From the NCBI GenBank assembly GCA_017481725.1, contig JAFUOX010000098.1, positions 1 to 43,167 of the forward strand: a stretch of 43,167 nucleotides of DNA, read 5' to 3'. Both the position numbers and the translations under genes were made by a program. The stretch is from Kiritimatiellia bacterium. GTDB lineage: Bacteria > Verrucomicrobiota > Kiritimatiellia > RFP12 > UBA3636. Within the stretch, counting starts at the first letter, position 1, and each line of letters starts with the position of its first letter. Positions 17,089-26,828 of the stretch are shown here, one piece after another. The notes below the pieces were generated by a model. The model did not search any database. It saw only the letters and a program-made list of their open reading frames with translations, and was not told the DNA's origin.

Positions 17089-20000
17089 TTACTCAGTTAG
17101 AGTTATTTCACCAAATGAGGTTGGCATCCAATTTGGATTTATTCCTCCACCCCAAATCATCTTACCAGTAGGTCCATTTGGTGTGTCACAGTCATATAGA
17201 CCAATTGATAAACCAAACTTTGAGCCAAGAACATGGTTTGGTATTGCTGTTTCTACCCATGGAATCTTAACCTCATAGGTTGTGATCTTACCATTGCGTG
17301 TAACTGCAATATCATATAGTGAAGAGTCCTTAGCTAGCTGACCCGTAGTTAAACCACCAGAACGCTTTGGATTACGGTAAATTGTGTGCTTGCCAGATCC
17401 GCCACCAGGAGAAGCAGCACTGATAAACCACTCAAATGCACGTGCATCCTCTCCATCAATGCGATTTAATGGATGTAGTGCTAGCTCAATTGCATCACAC
17501 TTTAGAGCATTATCGCCTGTTTGGTCAGCAACATGTTTGTCATCCTGAACCTGAACAGCAAGATATAATGCTGTGTTATCCCAACGAAGGTAGCCAACAC
17601 CGGCTAGGCTATCCTCATTCCAATTATATCCAGCACCTCTGATAATTTGGTTATCGCAAAGTAGTGGAATTGGCTCTAGCTTATCAAGCTCCCATTCGTT
17701 TAGATTGCCATCAACCTTGATGCTATTGTTCTGTGCAACCTTGAGTGCCTCAGAGCAGAATTCTGTTCCGCTATATTGAGTTACACGAATGTTATCGTAA
17801 TAAACCTTACCCTTACCACGACCAACAGGTGTTGGAGAAACCTGCTTAATATTAGCTGGTGTGTCCATAACCTTTGTCATAAATCTCCAACCATCTGTAA
17901 TTCTACCGGCAGAGAAAACAGCTGGCATGTAGAAGGTTGTTGCTGGCTTTCCATCAGAATATTCGTAGGACAAGTTACTTCCTGCGTCATAATCCATATT
18001 CTTTACCCATGCAGTATAAAGATACTTTTTGCCAGGAATCTTTATATCAACCTTTTGAATAGCGTGCTGCCAGTTCTCGCCAGTTAGCTTCATTGCTGTA
18101 CCTAAGCAGAAACCAGGAGCAACTTCAACAATGCCATTACCACCCCAGTTTGATGGCTTTTGTCCTACATTTCCATTCATTGCTCCATTCTTGATCATAT
18201 TGCCCAACTGAGAAGGATCAATAGTAACAATATTTATTTTAGCTGTAGTTGTAATTTCTTTTGCCGCAGCTGTTGTTGAACGGAGTGCAACAATTGCCTT
18301 GTCTGTGCCCATTGGTAGTGGGATTTCAATGCGTGAGCTTTCACCAGCGGCTATGCTAAAGCGCTCTGTCTTAATAGCCTTCTTTGTGGTAGGGTCAAGC
18401 ATTGAAATTGTGCCAGAGAAATTGGTGGTGTATGGATTATTTACCTTGATAGAGGTCTGAGCCTCTCTGCCTGCAATTACCACAGCAGAGATTTGTGGTG
18501 TTGTTGAATCCTGTCCATCAATTTCTAGTGTGGTTCTATTTGCATGAATTGCTAGAGGAACGTTTTCTATAATTATAGCCATACCATTTGTTAGCTTATA
18601 GCGTGCTTTGCCTGCAGCTATAGCGATAGGCTTAACTGTGCGTCCCTGATAGTCTGTTGCCTTTGCCTTTGAAGCAACGCAATCTATTTCCATAACTGTG
18701 TCTTCAAGGCTTGCTGGCTGTAGAGCAATAACTCCCTTGCCATTCTTCTCAAATACATGAATATAGCCCTTGCTACCATAAGCGTATGTTCCAATTGGAC
18801 GGGCAGTGCCGAGCTTTTCAATGACTGTTGCAATAGATGCAATAACAGGGCGTGGGGTATTTATATCCAATAGATATGACCAGTTACCACAAGCATCACC
18901 TCTGCCTCCAAAGTAAACAATCATTTCGCATCCAGCAGCTAGCTCAGAAGGCCAAAGTGCCATAACGTGGCGACATTGGTTAAGGCTATTGGTCATAGCG
19001 ACTAACTGTGGCATATTAAATACAGTCATACCAGATGCTGTTTCATCATCTATTACGCTATTTTTTAAGCCACGTGCAGCAAGATCTTTCTTAACAGAGA
19101 TGATGCTGTTGCGTGAGCCATAGTGAACAGGAATAATATCAACATGCTCGCCAAGTCCAGCGTCTAGTAGGTCTAGTAGATAATTTCGTGGCCATAAACC
19201 ACCTGCTGCCATTGTTTTCATTTCAGGAGCATATTTACGTACTTGCTCAGTACCGATACGACAAAAATCAAGATAGTCAGCAACTGGGTTATCACATAGT
19301 GAGCCAGGAACGATTTCGTTTAGCCACTCAAAGCCATAAATCTTTCCTCTATAGTGCTTGGCAAGATGAGCAGCAGTCTGTTTCCATGCCTCACGATCAA
19401 ATGGGAATGGAGTATACCCTGCTCCGAATTGATCTGGCTTTGTCATAACCCATTTAGGTGGACCAATAAGCATAATCCATGGAAGGATGCCACCATCGTT
19501 GTTTGCTTTAACTATTCTATCTAAACCATCAAGTGTGTATTCGCCGCGGATTGCTTCTAGTCCATTCCAGCCAATGAAATGGCGGCAATATGAGAAGCCT
19601 AGCATATAAGCCAAGGTGGATACATCCTTTGTATAAACGTCTGTTACACCAAAGACAGAGCGGCCTGTGCCGATAGCTTTGCGAACATCTGGTAGGTTTG
19701 CGATTGTTGATTCACGAACATTCCCATTTTGGTCTGTTGCTTCAATAAGGAACACACCTGGTGTTGTTAGTCCATCAAGGGAAACCATAATTTCGTCTGA
19801 ATTAGCAAAGGAAACCTCCTTTGAACCAGTCCAAACTACCTGTCCTTCTACATTTGTTGCTTTTAGTTTTAGAGACAAAGCAGAAGCAGGCTTAGTTGTT
19901 CCTTTTCTTATAGCCACTTGAGGTGTTGCTCCTCCCCAAGTTACACCACCTAGCTCCTTTGATTTAATGGAGAATATTTCGTATGTTTGGTTGATTGTTG

Positions 20001-20841
20001 GTCCACCGGCACGTGTGTCCCATGGCCAGTTTTTATTATTTGTGTCAACGAATGTGACAACATATAGTAGGGAGTTGAAAGCATATCCCTTAGTAACCTT
20101 TTGTGGAAATCTTAGCTCTGCAACCTTTCCAACCTCAGCCTGCTTTGTTTGAACCCAAAGCCCTGGATATGGAACATGATGGCGATGCTTGTTATATACA
20201 CCATCTGGATTGTCAATCCAAGGTCCATATGGAGATACGCGAATAGAAGTGCCATTGCCCCAGCTGTCTGTTGGGTCAATATAATATTTTACAATACATT
20301 CATAATCTTCACCAACATCAACAACATTTTTGTTGAATGAAACCTTTATCCAGCTTTTCTTGAAGGATACAGTATCTGGCTTTGAAAAAACTTTAGGCTC
20401 AGCCTTTGCAGCTTGAACTTTTTTAGCAGAAGCCATCATCTTGCCACCATTCGCATTGGCAATTCTATTATTGAAATTACCATCATTGGAATAGAAAACA
20501 TAAGGATAGACGTGGTCAGCCTTTTCATCTAGGACTATTTTTGTGCGGAATGTGTATTTGTTTACACCAGCCTTAATTTCCTGAGGGAAAACATAGCCAG
20601 TAACGCCACCCCAGCCATCAACCTTCATCCAATGAAAGTCGCAGGAGAGCTTCATTCCAGGTTTAACATCTTTAGATTTAATCGTGATGTTAACCTCAAC
20701 GGTGTCGCCAGATTTAATGTTGTCTGGTGTCTCAATAGAGCACCAGCTGTGTTCAGTTATAGCGGCATAGCTACTAGCACTAAATAATATAGCGAGCATA
20801 GCTATTGTAACGCTTTTTTTGAATAATTTTTTTATTTTCAT
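17089..20841 (-). CDS. Secreted multidomain clan GH-A glycoside hydrolase with carbohydrate-binding modules
   Basis: 1250 residues with a signal peptide (1-26, ending SASSYA). Two beta-rich N-terminal domains (about 28-135 and 160-305) precede a TIM barrel starting near residue 392 (VFGVTDVYTKD). In the barrel the acid/base is the NE pair of FEWLNEI (Glu509) and the likely nucleophile is Glu600 in VIDDETASG, the spacing expected of clan GH-A (GH5/GH39 relatives). A beta-sandwich follows, then a CBM4/9-like module from about 880 (MIKNGAMNGN...PSNWGG) and a CBM9-like C-terminal module from about 1039 (IKVDGNLNEWELDK...LYLAVQVQDD). It would cut an extracellular polysaccharide; the linkage cannot be assigned. 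The LacI gene lies 36 nt upstream; a GGAG ribosome site precedes the ATG. Confidence 0.82.
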   Translation of the reverse strand: MKIKKLFKKSVTIAMLAILFSASSYAAITEHSWCSIETPDNIKSGDTVEVNITIKSKDVKPGMKLSCDFHWMKVDGWGGVTGYVFPQEIKAGVNKYTFRTKIVLDEKADHVYPYVFYSNDGNFNNRIANANGGKMMASAKKVQAAKAEPKVFSKPDTVSFKKSWIKVSFNKNVVDVGEDYECIVKYYIDPTDSWGNGTSIRVSPYGPWIDNPDGVYNKHRHHVPYPGLWVQTKQAEVGKVAELRFPQKVTKGYAFNSLLYVVTFVDTNNKNWPWDTRAGGPTINQTYEIFSIKSKELGGVTWGGATPQVAIRKGTTKPASALSLKLKATNVEGQVVWTGSKEVSFANSDEIMVSLDGLTTPGVFLIEATDQNGNVRESTIANLPDVRKAIGTGRSVFGVTDVYTKDVSTLAYMLGFSYCRHFIGWNGLEAIRGEYTLDGLDRIVKANNDGGILPWIMLIGPPKWVMTKPDQFGAGYTPFPFDREAWKQTAAHLAKHYRGKIYGFEWLNEIVPGSLCDNPVADYLDFCRIGTEQVRKYAPEMKTMAAGGLWPRNYLLDLLDAGLGEHVDIIPVHYGSRNSIISVKKDLAARGLKNSVIDDETASGMTVFNMPQLVAMTNSLNQCRHVMALWPSELAAGCEMIVYFGGRGDACGNWSYLLDINTPRPVIASIATVIEKLGTARPIGTYAYGSKGYIHVFEKNGKGVIALQPASLEDTVMEIDCVASKAKATDYQGRTVKPIAIAAGKARYKLTNGMAIIIENVPLAIHANRTTLEIDGQDSTTPQISAVVIAGREAQTSIKVNNPYTTNFSGTISMLDPTTKKAIKTERFSIAAGESSRIEIPLPMGTDKAIVALRSTTAAAKEITTTAKINIVTIDPSQLGNMIKNGAMNGNVGQKPSNWGGNGIVEVAPGFCLGTAMKLTGENWQHAIQKVDIKIPGKKYLYTAWVKNMDYDAGSNLSYEYSDGKPATTFYMPAVFSAGRITDGWRFMTKVMDTPANIKQVSPTPVGRGKGKVYYDNIRVTQYSGTEFCSEALKVAQNNSIKVDGNLNEWELDKLEPIPLLCDNQIIRGAGYNWNEDSLAGVGYLRWDNTALYLAVQVQDDKHVADQTGDNALKCDAIELALHPLNRIDGEDARAFEWFISAASPGGGSGKHTIYRNPKRSGGLTTGQLAKDSSLYDIAVTRNGKITTYEVKIPWVETAIPNHVLGSKFGLSIGLYDCDTPNGPTGKMIWGGGINPNWMPTSFGEITLTE

Positions 20842-20877
20842 GTATTTGCTCCTTTATAGAAAATGATTGACTATGAG

Positions 20878-21903
20878 TTATTCCTTGCATGTAGAAGAGC
20901 GAACCACTAGCTTTGGCTCAAAGGTTTTGCTTTTTACTTCACTTTTTGGGTCGTCTATCAGTTTTAGAAGACTATTGGCAGCCCAAACTGCTCGATCAAA
21001 AGTGCAACCATAGACTGATGAGAGAGGTATTATTCCATAGCGTGCAAAAGGTGAATCATCAACACCTATTACCTTTACATCCTCAGGGATCTTTTTCCCA
21101 AGTGCTAAAAGTGTGCGCATAGCAGCAATTCCTTGTATATCAGAATTGCATACAATGCCATCAAAATCAATTTTCTCAGAATATAAGTGTTTTATGTATG
21201 ACGGAATGTTTTCTGGAGAAAAGCTGTTTTCATTTATGGTTAGCTTTTCATCTATAGGTAATTTTGCATCTACGTGAGCTTGTATATAGCCTTCATATCT
21301 GCTTGTCATATCTATGTTTTTAAATGTAACAATTCTCTTGCACCCAGTGTCTATTAGGTGCTTTGTTGCGATATATCCTACGGAATTTTGTGATATATCT
21401 GCATAAGTAATCCCTTTGTCTAAATTTGTGAATGAAACAGTTGGGATACCGTCTGATATTAGTTTTTCTATGTAAAAATCAGACCCAATGGTGCGGCTAT
21501 ATGAACGATTAATGATAACACCATCAACATCATCAAGATTTTTTATTTGGTTGACAAATTCTGCTTCATTTGAGAAAAATAGCCAATGTAGGTGAAAATG
21601 TGTGTTGTTAATAACCTTAGTAACTCCGTCAATAAGGCTCTCAACATTTTCGCTACCAGGCTGACCATCATGTCGATATACAATAACACCAATAGTATTA
21701 GAGTTGCCACGACGTAGGGCAGAGGCAATAGGATTAGATTTGTAGCCTAATTTAAGAGCTCTTTCCTTAATCTCTAGCCCAAGACTAAGGCTAACGGAGC
21801 TTTTGCCCATTCGGCCAGAAAGAACTTTTGATACAAGAGAAGTGGAGCATCCAACTTCTTTTGCAATCATTTTAAGAGTTACCTTTTGTTTTTTATGTTG
21901 CAT
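20878..21903 (-). CDS. LacI-family transcriptional regulator
   Basis: 341 residues. The N-terminal helix-turn-helix reads VTLKMIAKEVGCSTSLVSKVLSGR with hinge KLGYKSNPIASALRRG, typical of LacI. The periplasmic-binding-like effector domain follows (NTIGVIVYRHDG, VDGVIINRSYS, VIGVDDSPFARYG). It probably senses a sugar released by the flanking glycosidases. It shares a transcript with the secreted hydrolase immediately downstream and may control it together with the GH106-like and aldolase genes. A 10-bp palindrome 2 nt from the start codon is a candidate autoregulatory site. Confidence 0.93.
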   Translation of the reverse strand: MQHKKQKVTLKMIAKEVGCSTSLVSKVLSGRMGKSSVSLSLGLEIKERALKLGYKSNPIASALRRGNSNTIGVIVYRHDGQPGSENVESLIDGVTKVINNTHFHLHWLFFSNEAEFVNQIKNLDDVDGVIINRSYSRTIGSDFYIEKLISDGIPTVSFTNLDKGITYADISQNSVGYIATKHLIDTGCKRIVTFKNIDMTSRYEGYIQAHVDAKLPIDEKLTINENSFSPENIPSYIKHLYSEKIDFDGIVCNSDIQGIAAMRTLLALGKKIPEDVKVIGVDDSPFARYGIIPLSSVYGCTFDRAVWAANSLLKLIDDPKSEVKSKTFEPKLVVRSSTCKE

Positions 21904-21905
21904 AG

Positions 21906-21915
21906 CACTTAAGTG
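21906..21915. promoter_or_regulatory. Candidate operator palindrome at the lacI-type gene
   Basis: CACTTAAGTG is a perfect 10-bp palindrome ending 2 nt before the regulator's start codon, where binding would block its transcript. LacI sites are typically even-spaced palindromes of greater length (14-20 bp), so this could be only a half-conserved site. No second copy was seen near the neighbouring operons. Confidence 0.3.
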
Positions 21916-21973
21916 TTTGTATTTTATGACTTAGGTTGCCAAATTTTACAGAATTTTTATAAGGCACAATCAT

Positions 21974-22003
21974 AATTTATCAAAAAAAAAGGCTATAAGT
22001 CAA
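21974..22003 (-). promoter_or_regulatory. Candidate promoter for the LacI-hydrolase pair
   Basis: On the - strand, TTGACT (22003-21998) is followed after 18 nt by TAAATT (21979-21974). This is the best sigma-70-like match upstream of the regulator and places the start about 65 nt before its ATG. Confidence 0.35.
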
Positions 22004-22308
22004 CAAAATAGTCAAACGATTGATAAAAGCTAGAAAACATTCAGCTTTTCACCTTTAACTTACGTGATATATGTGATGTAATGCACCCCAAAAAGATGAC
22101 CTAACCTTTTTACGATTGTTTAAATATTAAACTTAAAATTTTAGTAATTTTTCGCTTAACCAGATAAATTTAAGCAAAAATCACAAAATTCAGATTTTTG
22201 ACGAATCATGAGTCTTTATAATGGCTATAATTTTTTGCTTTAATTTATATTAGAACAAGCTTGTTATGGAGCAAATAATCTGTACTATGCGTTTAAAATC
22301 ATAATAGT
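22004..22308. other. AT-rich intergenic stretch
   Basis: About 300 bases with no open frame of protein character. One weak inverted repeat is present: GTTTAA (22118-22123) and TTAAAC (22127-22132) with a 3-nt spacer, a possible operator but also likely by chance in AT-rich DNA. Confidence 0.4.
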
Positions 22309-22347
22309 AAATGCGTGTGATGATAACCTTATCAAGCACACGCATTT
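22309..22347. terminator. Long two-part stem-loop downstream of the GH106-like gene
   Basis: AAATGCGTGTG (22309-22319) pairs with CACACGCATTT (22337-22347), and the enclosed bases continue as TGATAA/TTATCA around CC, giving about 17 bp with one small bulge. It lies about 110 nt past the stop of the GH106-like gene (- strand). No T-run follows, so it may be a processing or mRNA-end structure instead of a classical terminator. Confidence 0.55.
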
Positions 22348-22454
22348 CTCCAAAATCTATCGTTCTAATTGAAGAATAACACTAGCACATAAGCCCCATT
22401 CGCTAGGTAAAGTAATGGATGCTAAAGCACTTGGCGTTTTTATAGAATTTTGTT

Positions 22455-25400
22455 TTACTTTACTTTTACAATGGTTAGGTTTGTTAATAAACCTATTGGC
22501 TGGTATTCACGGATATTTGTTTTGTGGCGCTTCATCTCGCCAGGACCATACCATATTGTCTTAGCTGTATTTTCATAGTAGAATGGGCCAAGAAGGTTTC
22601 TTCTATTGCCATAAACTGTTATGTCAAGAGTTGTCTTCTTGCCTTTTTCTATATCGATAATAAGCTCATACGGTGGCCAAGCTATAAACTCACCATCATT
22701 GCCATTAACTCCTACTCGCAAAGCAAAGCCCTTCCATTCGCCTAGCTTTATCTTGTATGTGCCGCCAGCCTTGCATAGCTCTGCTGGAACTGGAATGTGA
22801 TATGTCAAATTGCCTGTGTATTGGAGTAAGCCTTGCTTTGACCAATCACCAATGCTTAGCTTTTTGATTGGTTTTACAATTTGACCTTGTAGATTTACTC
22901 CGAAATTTCCTTGGATGTACATTGCCTCAATAGATGAGCACTTGTCATTGAAGTCTCCATAAATTGTAATTGTGTTCTTACCCTTTACGAAATGCTCCTT
23001 TGGAAGTACAAATTGCTTTACACATGGATCCATGAAGTATCCAATTGATTTTCGGCTTATGGCTTTGCCATTTATCTTTACCTTAAATATCTCAGATTGC
23101 TCGTACGAAATTATGCAATCTTTAGCAGGGGTGCTCTTGCATTCAAAATCAAAGTTAGCACTGAAGCTGCAGCTCTTTGATGGTGGGTCCTCACGTGTTA
23201 CCCAAGGCTGACACATGCCTCCACCAAATGGGCGTAGCCCAATCTCGGCACGCAATTTATCAGCAAAGCTTAGAACAAAAATCTCTTCGTTTGTTGTTTT
23301 GCCGTTGATTGTGTAGCTGGAGATGTGGTCTAGTGCTATTGCATTCGGCTCATCTGTTGTAAAGGAAAGCTTTTCTGTTGGAAGTGTCTTTTCTTCGCCC
23401 TTGCATTCCTTATAAACTTTTTGTTCTACAAGAACATCGGCATCAGGTTTTGTCTCTGTGATGAAGAATAGATGTGAGGATAGACGGAGTAGAGGAGCAT
23501 CAAACTTGTATGTGCCATCCTCATAACGGTAGTTTATCTTTATGATTTTTCCGTTCTCTGGATTTAACTCATAAACATCACCTGATTTTTCATGCTTTAA
23601 AGCCACCTTTGCCTTTGGATAAGCTAAATGCCTGTCACGAACCTTCTCTTGGTTTGTAATGTTTTCTGCATCAGTAAAGTCTGATGATGTGTTGCAGATA
23701 AATAGTGCAGTGCCGTCTTCTCTCTCGTTGAGAAGATATAAAGCAGGTGCTATTTCGCCATTCTTATCGTAAATAGAGATGCGGCGATGCTTTTTGCCAA
23801 CGGTGTCAGCTAGCTTAGCAACACTTGTCTTTGTGAATAGCTTATAGGCAGCTGCTGCCTTTTTGGATGGCTTCCCATCAATGTATTCAGGAATCTTGTT
23901 TATGTAATAGACGCTGCCACCTTTTTTAGCAAACTCACTTAGTAGCTTTAAGGTTGTGCTTCTAATGGTCGTAAGCTCAGGAATTACAACAGCCTTATAG
24001 CTCGCCTGACCAATATGCAGTACTTCCTTTTCAATGCTATAGTGGCGAGCCATGATGTCTTCATCGCCATAGTCAAATGCTAGGTTTGCTCCAAGGAGGC
24101 TATTGCGAGTGGAGATAAGCATATTGTCAAGAGCAAGATTTGACTTGCTTGTGTCGTGCTGGAAGTGGTCCTTAATTCCCCACATTGACTCAACTGGGTG
24201 AACAACAAGAATATCAATCTGCTCCTTGCCATTATACATCAATGCACCAATTCTTGCGTATGTATCTTCAATCATTTTGTATTGCTTGTACCATGGGGAT
24301 TGAATAAAGATACTTGCAGGATAGTCACGCTTGTTCTCTCCACGCATTGTGTACCACACAAGATGGTGGCAGCGTAGTGTAATGCCAAGAGCAAGCTGCC
24401 AATCTGCTAGTGCTTTATGGCCCTCTGCTGGGAAATCCCACCCAGTGCAACCATAGGTCTCTGTAATGCGATGGCGGTAGCCCATTTGGCGAGCAACTGA
24501 GCAGCATTGAATAGGTGTGTCATACACTTGCCAAGCCTCAGTTAGTAAATCCATTCCAGGTAGTTGCATATATTCGTAGCAACGCATTGTTGAGCCAACC
24601 TGACGTGTTTGCTTGGAAAGAGTGTCCTCTTCAAGCATGTGTCCAGTAAGCTTTATGTTATGCTCCTTACACCAGTCTCCAATCTGCTTTACAAAGTTTT
24701 TTGTGAAGAGATTTGTTATGGTTTTATAATAATCATATCGGTATGAGTAAAACTTTTTGCCTTGTACATTTAATAAAATTTCAGGAAGTGCTTTTATGAC
24801 ATCGTATCCATTGTCCTCTTCGAAATACTTCTCAAAACCATCTGTCCATGGAACACCACAGAAGTTTGGCTCATCAAAGAAAATGCCAGGAATTGCTTTG
24901 CCAAAATCTTTTCCAAATCTCTCAAAGTATTCTTTGTGAGTTATGTTTATAAAATATGCAACAGCCTCTTTGTTTAGTACATCAATATATGTGGCATTAT
25001 TATACCATGTGTTTGGTGTTTGAAATATTCTGAAGAAGCAAAGTAATTGCTCATCCTTTGATAATTTCGCTTTCGATGGGTCGCTCACACGGCGATATTT
25101 TTTGATGCCAGAGATAAGATTTGGATTCTTTCTGAAAAGCCACGAAACACCAAACTCTGCAGCTTCATTCCCAATAACCTCTTTTTTGTTTACTGGAACC
25201 ACAGCATAGTATGCAAGTATTTCATGCTCTGGTAGGGATGCAGGATGCTTTTCATCATAGAAGCACCAATTTATTGCAGAGCAGCGATAACGAGGGTTGT
25301 CTCGAGTTACAAAACCACCAGCAGCACCACTTGGCCAGCGATCCTCATCGTATAGCCAAGCATCCATGCCAAGCTTCTTTGCCTCGTCGATGCAATCCTT

Positions 25401-25607
25401 GATTCTATCAAACCATTCATCTGAAAGGTATGGAACATTCATTCCTACGCGTGAGTGCATAAAGAAACCACCAAAGCCCATTTCCTTCATGGCAGCGATT
25501 TCTTCTTTTACGCCCTTCTTTGTTATAATTGAATTCCATGCCCAGAATGGTGCTGCTCGAAGTGAATTTGCAGGGGATGCAAAGCTTTTAAAAGAATTAT
25601 TTGTCAT
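22455..25607 (-). CDS. GH106-like glycoside hydrolase (alpha-L-rhamnosidase-type), cytoplasmic
   Basis: 1050 residues without a signal peptide. The N-terminal third matches the GH106-type barrel start: APFWAWNSIITKKGVKEEI, MKEMGFGGFFMHSRVGMN, LSDEWFDRI and AWLYDEDRWPSGAAGG. Later come GIFFDEPNF and YHLVWY-type segments of the catalytic domain, with acidic candidates in DEPNF and TGHMLEEDT. The C-terminal 350 residues are beta-rich (galactose-binding-like folds, ending GLLTNLTIVKVK). Family members release terminal L-rhamnose; the exact sugar is not certain. A GGAA ribosome site precedes the ATG. It lies 23 nt after the M14-like gene, in one operon. With no secretion signal it probably acts on imported oligosaccharides. 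Confidence 0.72.
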   Translation of the reverse strand: MTNNSFKSFASPANSLRAAPFWAWNSIITKKGVKEEIAAMKEMGFGGFFMHSRVGMNVPYLSDEWFDRIKDCIDEAKKLGMDAWLYDEDRWPSGAAGGFVTRDNPRYRCSAINWCFYDEKHPASLPEHEILAYYAVVPVNKKEVIGNEAAEFGVSWLFRKNPNLISGIKKYRRVSDPSKAKLSKDEQLLCFFRIFQTPNTWYNNATYIDVLNKEAVAYFINITHKEYFERFGKDFGKAIPGIFFDEPNFCGVPWTDGFEKYFEEDNGYDVIKALPEILLNVQGKKFYSYRYDYYKTITNLFTKNFVKQIGDWCKEHNIKLTGHMLEEDTLSKQTRQVGSTMRCYEYMQLPGMDLLTEAWQVYDTPIQCCSVARQMGYRHRITETYGCTGWDFPAEGHKALADWQLALGITLRCHHLVWYTMRGENKRDYPASIFIQSPWYKQYKMIEDTYARIGALMYNGKEQIDILVVHPVESMWGIKDHFQHDTSKSNLALDNMLISTRNSLLGANLAFDYGDEDIMARHYSIEKEVLHIGQASYKAVVIPELTTIRSTTLKLLSEFAKKGGSVYYINKIPEYIDGKPSKKAAAAYKLFTKTSVAKLADTVGKKHRRISIYDKNGEIAPALYLLNEREDGTALFICNTSSDFTDAENITNQEKVRDRHLAYPKAKVALKHEKSGDVYELNPENGKIIKINYRYEDGTYKFDAPLLRLSSHLFFITETKPDADVLVEQKVYKECKGEEKTLPTEKLSFTTDEPNAIALDHISSYTINGKTTNEEIFVLSFADKLRAEIGLRPFGGGMCQPWVTREDPPSKSCSFSANFDFECKSTPAKDCIISYEQSEIFKVKINGKAISRKSIGYFMDPCVKQFVLPKEHFVKGKNTITIYGDFNDKCSSIEAMYIQGNFGVNLQGQIVKPIKKLSIGDWSKQGLLQYTGNLTYHIPVPAELCKAGGTYKIKLGEWKGFALRVGVNGNDGEFIAWPPYELIIDIEKGKKTTLDITVYGNRRNLLGPFYYENTAKTIWYGPGEMKRHKTNIREYQPIGLLTNLTIVKVK

Positions 25608-25630
25608 AGTGGTTCCTTTTTTTTAGAATT

Positions 25631-26719
25631 TTATGAAAGAGATTTTACGATTGATCTACCAAGTGCTCTGCCTAGAAGAGGAATAGATTCCTGTGTGGCT
25701 TTGTTGCCCTCTGTACCATAGTATGCAGTTTCAAGTGTAAACGCAAATTTACAATTTGGTACTCGCTTAACAACAGATGTAATACATTTTGGACCCAAAT
25801 CACTATTCCATTGAGTATTAGCAGGGAAGAAGTCTTCTTCATGATGGCGGAATGGAAGCTCCTTTGATTCCTCAACAAATAGTTTTGAGAAATTTACTAT
25901 CTTGTCGCCAACATCATCGCGGTGTATTACGAAAACTTTATCGTTGATGCCACTAAAAATCCAAGGGGAATGGCAGTCGATAACTCCTAAAATGTTTTCT
26001 GAATTTGATTCAAAACGCTTTTGCATTTTATCACAAGCGTCATAGAATGGCTTATCGATGTAATCTCGATTATGGTCATGTACAACATCAAAACCATCAG
26101 GTACTCTTCCCTTGCCCTGATCTCCATCAACAACACCATCAAAATCCATAAAAGGAACAGTAAATATTTTGCACTTCTTTAGAAAATCCTGATGCTTTTC
26201 ACTTAGCTCTCTAAGCACACCCTCAATTATGTATGTGCCTGTAGCTTCACAAGCATGATGGCGGCTAGTAAGTATAACTTCTTTTTCTCCTGTTCCAAGT
26301 GTATAGGAATACATTTGGCGACCCTTTAGGCTTAAAGAAAACTTTTCTTTAACAAGTCCAATTTCTTCAGCTAGAGCATCAAAGCGTTCTGGCATATATT
26401 GAATGCCTTGGGAAAAATAAACCTTGCTTTCATCTGGACCAAAGGTATAGGTAAAGCTAAATGGGGTAGAGGCGCCAGGAATGTCAAGCCAGTGCCATGC
26501 TTTATAGTCATAGCTGATTGCAGGACCCCAGTAGCCGATTCTGTTTCTTCCGTTTATGAAGTTAAAGGTAAGTGTTTTTCCTTCTGCACCTTCAACGCAA
26601 AAAGAGAAATAGAACCAATCTTCCTTAGTTGTTCTTAGCTCATTCTCAACATTAACTGTATCGCCATCAATACTAATTACTTTGATGTTGCCACCAGGAT
26701 AATCTGCATGAATTTTCAT
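25631..26719 (-). CDS. M14-family zinc carboxypeptidase-like protein
   Basis: 362 residues, no signal peptide. An N-terminal beta domain (1-125) precedes the M14 fold. Zinc ligands are visible as His155 and Glu158 (HHACE) and His250 (DCHSPW); the general-base Glu is Glu330 in FTLETAYY. All four key residues are therefore present, so an active enzyme is expected. M14 enzymes trim C-terminal residues or cell-wall peptides; some relatives cleave other amide bonds. Its position directly ahead of a glycosidase and near an aldolase suggests it removes an amino-acid or amide substituent from the glycan, which is inference only. Confidence 0.82.
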   Translation of the reverse strand: MKIHADYPGGNIKVISIDGDTVNVENELRTTKEDWFYFSFCVEGAEGKTLTFNFINGRNRIGYWGPAISYDYKAWHWLDIPGASTPFSFTYTFGPDESKVYFSQGIQYMPERFDALAEEIGLVKEKFSLSLKGRQMYSYTLGTGEKEVILTSRHHACEATGTYIIEGVLRELSEKHQDFLKKCKIFTVPFMDFDGVVDGDQGKGRVPDGFDVVHDHNRDYIDKPFYDACDKMQKRFESNSENILGVIDCHSPWIFSGINDKVFVIHRDDVGDKIVNFSKLFVEESKELPFRHHEEDFFPANTQWNSDLGPKCITSVVKRVPNCKFAFTLETAYYGTEGNKATQESIPLLGRALGRSIVKSLS

Positions 26720-26749
26720 AGCTTAATTTTCGTTTGTTTTTGTTGTTAA

Positions 26750-26795
26750 AAACCTCTATATAACAATGTTCAAAAGCTTTGCTATATAGAGGTTT
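26750..26795 (-). terminator. Terminator after the class II aldolase
   Basis: AAACCTCTATATA (26750-26762) and TATATAGAGGTTT (26783-26795) form a 13-bp stem. Read on the - strand the stem is followed by a T-run (GGTTTTTAAC). It lies 34 nt past the aldolase stop, so aldolase and the M14/GH106 pair are probably at least partly separate transcripts. Confidence 0.7.
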
Positions 26796-26828
26796 AATTT
26801 TAAGAATACTATGTTTTGAAAATTAAAT

